From Anaerolineae bacterium (GTDB lineage: Bacteria; Chloroflexota; Anaerolineae; 4572-78; J111): a stretch of DNA of 64,000 bases. Position numbers and translations under genes: made by a program. Shown in pieces: positions 58,703 to 64,000 of the stretch. Positions within the stretch are counted from its first letter, which is position 1, and each line of letters starts with the position of its first letter. The DNA lies in the NCBI GenBank assembly GCA_023382535.1, contig JAHDWA010000009.1, forward strand, positions 169,795-233,794, given 5' to 3'. A model generated the notes under the pieces. That model was not told the origin of the DNA. It saw only the letters and a list, made by a program, of their open reading frames with translations, and searched no databases.

Positions 58703-59131
58703 ATGACAACCGTAAACCCTTATTTGAACTTTGACGGTAATTGCGAGGAAGCCTTTAACTTTTACAAGTCGGTTTTTGGCGGCGAATTTGCGACGGTTAT
58801 GCGATTCAAAGATGTGCCGGCCGAGTATCAAATGAGCGCCAGCGAAAGTGAAAAAATCATGCACGTGGCTTTACCCATCAGCAAAGAAACCATGCTGATG
58901 GGCAGCGATGCGCCGGCCAGCATGCAGCCTGACCCCTTTGGCAAAAATATTCATATTTCCATCAGCACCACCAGCGAAGCGGAAGCAAAGCGATTATTCA
59001 ACGGGCTTTCAGCGGGCGGGGAGATAACCATGCCCCTGGACAAGGCGTTTTGGGGCGATTACTTTGGCATGCTGACCGATAAGTTTGGCATTCCGTGGAT
59101 GGTCAGTTACGCCTATAACCAGCAGAGATAA
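58703..59131 (+). CDS. PhnB-like VOC (glyoxalase-fold) protein
   Basis: A 142-residue VOC protein of the PhnB/DUF1338-neighbour type: NPYLNFDGNCEEAFNFYKSVFGGEF at the start, MRFKDVP, MHVALPISKETMLMGSDAP, and the end FWGDYFGMLTDKFGIPWMVSY. Such proteins form dimers and often travel with ArsR, AHSA1 and DHFR-like genes as here. Metal-binding residues are not obvious, so enzyme activity is uncertain. GAAAGGAAAC precedes the ATG at 58703; the longer frame begins inside that site. Confidence 0.85.
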   Translation: MTTVNPYLNFDGNCEEAFNFYKSVFGGEFATVMRFKDVPAEYQMSASESEKIMHVALPISKETMLMGSDAPASMQPDPFGKNIHISISTTSEAEAKRLFNGLSAGGEITMPLDKAFWGDYFGMLTDKFGIPWMVSYAYNQQR

Positions 59132-59220
59132 GTGGTTACGATTTGACAAAGTCAGGCTGGGCCGGGTTTCTATGAGGAAGCCCTACCCAGCCCGACTTGT
59201 AAAGCGGGAGCGTAGAAAAT

Positions 59221-59658
59221 ATGAAGACCCAACGAATAGACCATGTCGGCATTAATGTCAATGACCTGGCTGCGGCTAAAGCTTTTTTTCTTGATTTTGG
59301 ATTTGAAGTGCAATGGGAAGGTGACATGAGTGGAGAATTGCTCGAAAACGTGGTTGCGCTTCGTGAGGCGAAAACGTCTGTGGTTATGATAGGGTTACCG
59401 GACGGTCAAATGAATCTGGAGTTAATCAAGTATCATGTGCCGACAGATAAAAGAGATATTCAGCAATCTTTTGCCAACACTTTGGGCATCCGGCATATCG
59501 CTTTTGTTGTTGACGATATTGAGGCTACTGTTGCCAACTTGAAAAAGAAAGGTGTGGAAATTTTTAGTGAGATCCAAAACTATGAAGACACGTATAAACT
59601 GTGCTACATTCGTGGGCCAGAGGGAATTATTTTAGAATTAGCAGAGCAAATCAAATAA
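59221..59658 (+). CDS. VOC-family (glyoxalase/bleomycin-resistance fold) protein
   Basis: A 145-residue VOC protein. IDHVGINVNDLAAAKAFFLDFGFEV begins the first repeat and IRHIAFVVDDIEATVANLKKKGVEI the second; RGPEGIILELAEQ closes it. A His in DHVG, one in IRHIAF and Glu in ILELAE match the usual metal-ligand positions, so metal-dependent catalysis or ligand binding is possible. GGGAG lies before the ATG. It is probably a separate unit ahead of the ArsR promoter. Confidence 0.85.
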   Translation: MKTQRIDHVGINVNDLAAAKAFFLDFGFEVQWEGDMSGELLENVVALREAKTSVVMIGLPDGQMNLELIKYHVPTDKRDIQQSFANTLGIRHIAFVVDDIEATVANLKKKGVEIFSEIQNYEDTYKLCYIRGPEGIILELAEQIK

Positions 59659-59713
59659 GTGAAATCAAGTATAATCTTCTCGTATCCTAATAGTACATTT
59701 GTGCTTTTTGTGC

Positions 59714-59742
59714 TTGACAATATTCCCATATCGGTATATAAT
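59714..59742 (+). promoter_or_regulatory. Full-consensus sigma-70 promoter
   Basis: TTGACA (59714-59719), a 17-base spacer and TATAAT (59737-59742) match consensus exactly. The ArsR ATG is 10 bases after the -10 box, so the mRNA should be leaderless or nearly so. The ArsR protein would be expected to bind here. Confidence 0.85.
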
Positions 59743-59752
59743 ACCCTTAACT

Positions 59753-60103
59753 ATGGCGCGACTACCTACCACCTCCGATGTCTTCAACGCCATTGCCGAG
59801 CCGCAGCGGCGGGAAATCCTCAGCCTGCTGGCCCAAGGTGAGCGTCCGGTCAACGAGATTGTCGAGGCGCTCGGTCTCAAACAGCCGCAGGTATCCAAGC
59901 ACTTGCGGGTACTGCGCGAAGTGGGGTTGGTTAGTGTGCGCGAAGTGGCCCAGCAGCGCTTTTACCAGATCAACAGTACCGGCCTCAAGCCCGTCCACGA
60001 TTGGGTCAAGCAATTTGAGCAATTATGGAATGAGCGCTTTGATCGCCTGGCTGAATATTTAAATGAGTTACAGAACAAAGGAGAAAACCATGATGAAAAA
60101 TGA
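59753..60103 (+). CDS. ArsR-family winged-helix regulator
   Basis: A 116-residue metalloregulator-family protein. SDVFNAIAEPQRREILSLLAQGERPVNEIVEALGLKQPQVSKHLRVLREVGLVSVREV is the standard ArsR wHTH, ending in a helical tail with WVKQFEQLWNERFDRLAEYL. No cysteine metal site is present; members of this group paired with AHSA1 proteins usually lack one. The ATG at 59753 has no ribosome site but sits about four bases from the expected transcript start, indicating leaderless translation. Its stop overlaps the AHSA1-like gene by 14 bases. Confidence 0.9.
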   Translation: MARLPTTSDVFNAIAEPQRREILSLLAQGERPVNEIVEALGLKQPQVSKHLRVLREVGLVSVREVAQQRFYQINSTGLKPVHDWVKQFEQLWNERFDRLAEYLNELQNKGENHDEK

Positions 60104-60578
60104 GGTGACCACTCCCCTATCGGAACGAGAGTTCGTGCTGGAGCGCGTTTTTAACGCGCCGCGCGAGCTGGTGTTCACCGCTTTCTCGGCCTGCGAGCAT
60201 GTGGCGCATTGGTGGGGACCAACCGGCTGGACCCTGCCGGTCTGCGAAATGGATTTCCGGCCGGGCGGCGTCTGGTTCTACTGTATGCGCGGGCCGGGGG
60301 GCGAAGATGCTTGCGGCAAAGCCACCTATCGGGAGATTGTCAAGCCGGAGCGAATTGTTTATACCGACGCCTTTGCGGATACGGACGGCAACGTGCAAAC
60401 GCAGATGCCGCAAATGATCATCACCCTGACCTTCACCGAGCACAACGGCAAAACCACCCTAACCAATCACGTAGAGTTTGCCTCGGTAGCGGATAAAGAG
60501 GCAACCCTGGGTATGGGCATGGTCGAGGGGTTGACCCAAACCCTGGATCGCCTTGAGGTGTACCTGGCCCAGATGTAA
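60090..60578 (+). CDS. AHSA1/SRPBCC-domain protein
   Basis: A 162-residue SRPBCC protein: FVLERVFNAPRELVFTAFSACEHVAHWWGPTGW opens the fold, followed by CEMDFRPGGVWFYCMRGPGGED, ERIVYTDAFAD, and TLTNHVEFAS, ending MGMVEGLTQTLDRLEVYL. This helix-grip fold binds hydrophobic ligands. It is translationally coupled to the ArsR gene, a frequent pairing of unknown purpose. AAAGGAG lies upstream of tandem ATGs (60090, 60093). Confidence 0.9.
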   Translation: MMKNEVTTPLSEREFVLERVFNAPRELVFTAFSACEHVAHWWGPTGWTLPVCEMDFRPGGVWFYCMRGPGGEDACGKATYREIVKPERIVYTDAFADTDGNVQTQMPQMIITLTFTEHNGKTTLTNHVEFASVADKEATLGMGMVEGLTQTLDRLEVYLAQM

Positions 60579-60659
60579 ATCTTCTGAGGTAGGAAAGGAG
60601 CTGCACTAACCTGCCTCAACCCATCAGTTTTTCACATCCGTTGATTTCGATTGAGTGAC

Positions 60660-60797
60660 ATGCTGACCGGCTATCTCGGCGGCGCTGTTGCTGTCCAGGT
60701 GCGCGCCGGATCGGCGCTGTTTTCTCTCATCTTCCCGGTCATCATTGGCGCTATGATCTGGGGCGGGCTGGGGCTGGAAAACCTTCTGCATCTATAA
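60660..60797 (+). pseudogene. C-terminal remnant of a DoxX-family gene
   Basis: A 45-codon frame reads MLTGYLGGAVAVQVRAGS and SLIFPVIIGAMIWGGLGLENL. This is the last helices of a DoxX-like protein, whose full members carry (V/M)LTGYLGGAVA about 45 residues from the end. The first two-thirds of the gene are absent; the upstream 60 bases are not coding for it. It lies between the AHSA1 and second RibD-like genes and marks gene loss in this cluster. Confidence 0.6.
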
Positions 60798-60814
60798 ATA
60801 AAAGGAGATTTAGC

Positions 60815-61363
60815 ATGAGAAAAGTATCATCAGGCTTGTTCATTTCGCTGGCTGGCGTAACCGAATCGCCGGATCAATGGCAGTTTGACCATTTTGATGA
60901 AGGCATGATGGCAGATCTGGGAGTATTTCTGGCTGAGACGGACGCCATCCTTATGGGCCGGGTAACTTATCAGGAGTGGACCGGGTACTGGCCAACCTCA
61001 ACTGATGAACCATTTGCCAGTTTTATCAATACGATACCCAAATATATTGTCTCAACCACTCTGGACCGGGTCGAGTGGGGAAAATGGGATAGTATCACCT
61101 TGATCAAGGACAACCTGGCGGGAGCAATCAACAGGCTGAAACAGCAACCCGGCAAAAACATCGGCGTCACCGGCAGTCCGACCCTGGTTCGGTCGCTGCT
61201 GCAAAACGATCTCCTGGATGAATTGACCCTGATGATTCATCCGGTGGTGGTGAATCGGGGCAAACACCTGTTTGAGGGCGGCGGCGAGCTGAAGCGGTTA
61301 AAATTGGTAGACAACAAAACCACCCCCACGGGCGTGGCCATTCTGACCTATCAGCCAAGATAA
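60815..61363 (+). CDS. RibD-C/DHFR-fold reductase family protein, copy 2
   Basis: A 182-residue RibD-C-like protein: LFISLAGVTESPDQW, AILMGRVTYQEWTGYWP, KYIVSTTLDRVEWG, KNIGVTGSPTLVRSLL and LMIHPVVVNRGKHLFEGG follow the family order. AAAGGAG precedes the ATG. It is followed after 14 bases by the DUF1801 gene and then by two further RibD-like paralogues. Copies differ considerably, so they are not a recent tandem duplication. NADPH-dependent reduction of an unknown substrate is inferred. Confidence 0.85.
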   Translation: MRKVSSGLFISLAGVTESPDQWQFDHFDEGMMADLGVFLAETDAILMGRVTYQEWTGYWPTSTDEPFASFINTIPKYIVSTTLDRVEWGKWDSITLIKDNLAGAINRLKQQPGKNIGVTGSPTLVRSLLQNDLLDELTLMIHPVVVNRGKHLFEGGGELKRLKLVDNKTTPTGVAILTYQPR

Positions 61364-61377
61364 GTGAGAACCCCAGT

Positions 61378-61764
61378 ATGGCAGCCAAATTAAAAAACGA
61401 TCCAGCGGCGGTGGAGGCGTATCTGGCAACGCTGCCAGAGGCTGAGCAAGAAACGCTCGAGAGTCTGCGGCGGCTCATAAAGAAAACCATCCCGGAGGTG
61501 GATGAACGAATATCGTACGGAACGACCGTGATGTTTTCGCTGGGGCGTGACCTGGTCGGCTTTGTGTCGCAGAAAAAGCATCTTTCATTTTTCACCGCCA
61601 GCCCGAAACTCGCCGCTGCAATGAAAGGCGAGATTACTAAAACCCATAAAGTAAGCGGAGCGACCATCCACTTTACTCCCGATAATCCTCTCCCTACCGT
61701 GCTTGTTAAGAAAATCATTGAAGCGCGCCTGGCCGAAAATGAGGCGTTAAGTAAAAAATCATAA
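61378..61764 (+). CDS. DUF1801-family protein
   Basis: A 128-residue YdhG-like DUF1801 protein. VEAYLATLPEAEQETLESLRRLIKKTIPEVDERISYGTTVMF is the characteristic start, followed by DLVGFVSQKKHLSFFTASPKLAAAMKGEI and FTPDNPLPTVLVKKIIEARLAEN. The fold is small and mixed; function is unknown. No strong ribosome site is seen, but the ATG lies 14 bases from the upstream stop, suggesting coupling. Such genes commonly accompany RibD-like and VOC genes. Confidence 0.85.
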   Translation: MAAKLKNDPAAVEAYLATLPEAEQETLESLRRLIKKTIPEVDERISYGTTVMFSLGRDLVGFVSQKKHLSFFTASPKLAAAMKGEITKTHKVSGATIHFTPDNPLPTVLVKKIIEARLAENEALSKKS

Positions 61765-61790
61765 CATCAAGACGAAAAGGAGTAGTTAAT

Positions 61791-62396
61791 ATGACAAAGC
61801 AGGAACTGTTAGTGGATTTCATTATTTCACTGGACGGCTACGCTGCCGCGGAGGGCTGGCCTGGGTGGTGGGGGCTAGAGGGACCCGAATATCTCGCCTG
61901 GCTCGGTCAGCAGCCCGAACGCGACTATACGATCTTGATGGGAGCGAATACGTACCGCCAGATGTACGGATTCGCCACGGCGGCTGAAACATTGGAACCA
62001 GACGAACAAGTCGTCAGCGACGAGCTTACCCAAGCGACCAAGGTGGTGTTCTCCTCGACGCTGCAGCCCCCGTTGCCATGGGCCAATACCCGGCTAATCA
62101 GCGGGGATGCGGTCGAGGCCGTGAGAGCGATGAAGCGTGAAGGCAACAGCCCGATGCGCACGATCGGCAGCCTCACCTTGTGCCGGTCGCTCCTCCAGGC
62201 CGGCCTCGTGGACCGTTTCCGGGTGGTCGTCTTCCCCGTGATCACCGGGAGCAGCGGCTACGAGCGGATCTACGACGGTTATCCCGATGTCGCCCTCGAT
62301 ATGGTTGCCAGCCGGACGTTCGACGGCAGGCTTCAGTTGCTTGAGTACGTCCCCAGGGTGCTGGCCGGTCCACCTGGCCCGCCCTCTGCTTCCTGA
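61791..62396 (+). CDS. RibD-C/DHFR-fold reductase family protein, copy 3
   Basis: A 201-residue protein: LLVDFIISLDGYAAAEGWPGWWGLEGPEY opens the fold, TILMGANTYRQMYGF the middle, TKVVFSSTLQPPLPW and RTIGSLTLCRSLLQAGLVDRFRVVVFPVITGSSG the NADPH half. It is longer than copies 1 and 2 and higher in GC. AAAAGGAGTA precedes the ATG. It is part of the same tandem series; reaction unknown. Confidence 0.85.
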   Translation: MTKQELLVDFIISLDGYAAAEGWPGWWGLEGPEYLAWLGQQPERDYTILMGANTYRQMYGFATAAETLEPDEQVVSDELTQATKVVFSSTLQPPLPWANTRLISGDAVEAVRAMKREGNSPMRTIGSLTLCRSLLQAGLVDRFRVVVFPVITGSSGYERIYDGYPDVALDMVASRTFDGRLQLLEYVPRVLAGPPGPPSAS

Positions 62397-62486
62397 TGGT
62401 CAGGGAATATCCGGGCGCGGGAGACGTTGAAACAGGATCATTTTAAGTGAAGATGCGTTACCCTCTGAAATTAAAGGAGTAAACCT

Positions 62487-63134
62487 ATGTCTAAGCTTCG
62501 GGTCAATAGTTTCTCAATATCCATTGATGGCTACGGCGCCGGACCGAACCAGAGTCTGGAGAACCCGCTCGGCGTCGGCGGCGAATCCCTCCACGAATGG
62601 ATGGTTGCCACTCGAACGTTTCAACAGACGTATGGCAACGAAGGCGGCGCCACGGGTGTGGATGACGAGTTTACGGCCCGTGGCTTCAGCAACATTGGCG
62701 CCTGGATTCTTGGCCGCAACATGTTTGGCCCGATCCGAGGTCCCTGGCCCGACGACAGTTGGCAGGGGTGGTGGGGCGATACGCCACCGTACCATACCCC
62801 GGTTTTCGTGCTAACCCATCACCCCCGCGCATCAATTATGATGGATGGCGGGACCACCTTCCACTTCATCACCGATGGCATTCACGCGGCGCTAGAGCGC
62901 GCCCGCCAGGCGGCCAAGGGGCAGGATGTTCGGCTTGGCGGGGGTGTGGCCACTATCCACCAGTATCTCCAAGCCGGGCTCATTGACGAATTGCATCTGG
63001 CGATCAGCCCGATTCTGCTCGGCTCCGGCGAACACCTTTTCGCCAACCTCGATACAGTCGCCCTGGGCTACCACTGCACCGAGCACGTTGCGACTGCCGG
63101 AGCGATGCATTGCATTCTGACGAAGCGATCATAG
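62487..63134 (+). CDS. RibD-C/DHFR-fold reductase family protein, copy 4
   Basis: A 215-residue protein of the subgroup with FSISIDGYGAGPNQSLENPLGVGGESLHEWM at the start, NIGAWILGRNMFGPIRGPWPDDSWQGWWGDTPPYHTPVFVLTHHPR in the middle and VRLGGGVATIHQYLQAGLIDELHLAISPILLGSGEHLF at the end. This tryptophan-rich central segment separates it from the other three copies. AAAGGAG lies upstream of the ATG. It probably binds NADPH; the substrate is unknown. Confidence 0.87.
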   Translation: MSKLRVNSFSISIDGYGAGPNQSLENPLGVGGESLHEWMVATRTFQQTYGNEGGATGVDDEFTARGFSNIGAWILGRNMFGPIRGPWPDDSWQGWWGDTPPYHTPVFVLTHHPRASIMMDGGTTFHFITDGIHAALERARQAAKGQDVRLGGGVATIHQYLQAGLIDELHLAISPILLGSGEHLFANLDTVALGYHCTEHVATAGAMHCILTKRS

Positions 63135-63245
63135 GGGAGTGCCGGCAACGTACGCTATTATCTGCACCTAAAACCCTCCACCATTACCCCATACCTTTAT
63201 AATTGAATTGCCAAGAAAAATAAACAACTCAGGAGGTTTTAGCAG

Positions 63246-63542
63246 ATGAAACTGAACCATATTAATCTTACGGTCACGGACGTGCCGCAGACTGTAAAGT
63301 TTCTGGAAAAGTATTTCGGGTTACGGAGCCAGGGAGGGGACAACAAATTCGCCGTGTTGTTCGACGATGATAGATTGGTTCTCACTTTGATAAAGACAGG
63401 TCAGGCCAAATATCCCAGCACCTTTCATATCGGTTTTGGACAGGAGAGCGAAGAGCGGGTGAATGAGATCCACCAGCGCTTGCGGAACGACGGGTTCTAT
63501 GTTCAGGCTCCGGGTGGGTTTATGGTAGAGGTTCTGGCCTGA
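63246..63542 (+). CDS. Short VOC-family (glyoxalase-fold) protein
   Basis: A 98-residue VOC protein, shorter than the usual 120-145. LNHINLTVTDVPQTVKFLEKYFGLRS is the first half and TFHIGFGQESEERVNEIHQRLRNDGFYVQ the second. The final strand reads GGFMVEVLA, keeping the metal-site Glu but lacking the usual longer middle segment. GGAGG lies nine bases before the ATG. It may be an internally shortened family member. Confidence 0.8.
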   Translation: MKLNHINLTVTDVPQTVKFLEKYFGLRSQGGDNKFAVLFDDDRLVLTLIKTGQAKYPSTFHIGFGQESEERVNEIHQRLRNDGFYVQAPGGFMVEVLA

Positions 63543-63651
63543 CCCTTGCCGTTGAAAAGCAGGCTGTCGTTTTTGTTCAAGACAGGCTCCCCTTATTGTG
63601 TTATGATTTAAGGGTAAAAAACTTTGCCTTAACTACTCAAAGAGAGGTGCT

Positions 63652-64000
63652 ATGAATCGCTTTATGCAGGAAAAATGGTCGTGGATTGAAGCGTCTCATG
63701 TCATGCGCACGGAATTGCTGGATACTCTCAGCGATGCCGATTTAGCTTTCAATCCTGGGGGGCAGAATCTGACCTTGGGTGCGCTCTGTCGCCAAATGGG
63801 TGAGATTGAGCATTCGTACATCCAGTCGTTGAAAACCTTCAAGCAAGATTGGTCCTATCGCAACCCGGACGCGGGATTGGAAACCAGTACGGCTAAGCTC
63901 AGGGCGTGGTATCAAATGCTCGACGAGCAGATGAAAGGGGTAGCCTCGGCTTTTTCGGATGAAGATTTGCAGAAGCTCGTAGACCGCTCAGGAGGTTTTT
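63652..64000 (+). CDS. DinB-like protein, partial at window edge
   Basis: A frame starting at ATG 63652 after AGAGAGGTGC runs off the window after 116 codons. MNRFMQEKWSWIEASHVMRTELLDTLSDADLAFNPGG, LTLGALCRQMGEIEHSYIQSLK with a conserved His, and LRAWYQMLDEQMKGV match the DinB/YfiT four-helix-bundle superfamily, where His residues bind a metal. Some members are thiol transferases. Only part is visible. Confidence 0.7.
   Translation, partial: MNRFMQEKWSWIEASHVMRTELLDTLSDADLAFNPGGQNLTLGALCRQMGEIEHSYIQSLKTFKQDWSYRNPDAGLETSTAKLRAWYQMLDEQMKGVASAFSDEDLQKLVDRSGGF

Overview
The window is a bacterial chromosome segment of moderately high GC, most likely from Chloroflexota (Anaerolineae or Ardenticatenia-like). 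The grounds are a giant SARP/NB-ARC/TPR regulator, MalFG-type sugar transporters with LysM-bearing binding proteins, many HisKA_3 two-component systems, and abundant palindromic intergenic repeats. I see no rRNA, tRNA, CRISPR array or insertion-sequence transposase. The taxonomic call is inference.

Region 1 (1-17.5 kb, minus strand) is a tetrahydromethanopterin/methanofuran (H4MPT/MFR) C1-oxidation locus. In transcription order it holds a DUF2193-like protein, methylene-H4MPT dehydrogenase (mtd), an ATP-grasp ligase, fwdD, an unknown 69-aa protein and fwdB. A block of about 5 kb of unrelated genes follows (VIT transporter, methyltransferase, ornithine-cyclodeaminase homologue, three AT-rich cassette-like genes). 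Then come fwdA, ftr, fwdC, mch, an MptN/RimK-type ATP-grasp ligase and a CitG-like gene that leaves the window. FwdB keeps the 4Fe-4S cysteines and the metal-binding cysteine of archaeal Mo/W formylmethanofuran dehydrogenase, and a separate FwdD is present. The complex therefore looks redox-active (CO2-forming) rather than the metal-free hydrolytic Fhc of proteobacterial methylotrophs.

Region 2 (17.5-24.5 kb) holds the divergent control region and the plus-strand arm of the same system: a 1116-aa SARP-type regulator, a DUF1464-like ASKHA protein, a CxxC-less glutaredoxin-like protein (minus strand) and fae. The 0.7-kb gap contains four heptamers at 11-bp pitch (SARP-box geometry), a perfect 9-bp dyad and two LacI-like palindromes. 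Together the genes would run formaldehyde -> methylene- -> methenyl- -> formyl-H4MPT -> formyl-MFR -> CO2.

Region 3 (24-35.8 kb) is signalling: a PfkB kinase, then a minus-strand set of hybrid kinase, lipoprotein sugar-binding protein, NarL regulator and REC-HisKA_3 kinase. A second kinase/regulator pair lies divergent from a secreted HbpS/GlcG-like protein, recalling the Streptomyces HbpS-SenS-SenR system. An ankyrin lipoprotein follows.

Region 4 (35.8-49.9 kb, minus) is a 14-kb sugar or polyol operon: LysM-fused binding protein, two permeases, a small membrane protein, two FGGY kinases, an AraL-like phosphatase, an AraM-like glycerol-1-phosphate dehydrogenase, a GpsA-like dehydrogenase, an SDR and two zinc alcohol dehydrogenases. 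Its content parallels the araBLMNPQ part of the Bacillus subtilis arabinose operon. The transporter's binding protein is a close paralogue of the signalling lipoprotein in region 3.

Region 5 (50-64 kb) has a class-V aminotransferase and an ABC-F gene. The ABC-F gene is preceded by a near-consensus promoter, a leaderless 26-codon ORF and two tandem terminators that could refold, which looks like ribosome-mediated attenuation. The rest is a detox/resistance-like cluster of small genes: HxlR and ArsR regulators, four RibD-C/DHFR-like paralogues, DoxX, a DHA2 exporter, three glyoxalase-fold proteins, AHSA1, DUF1801 and a partial DinB.
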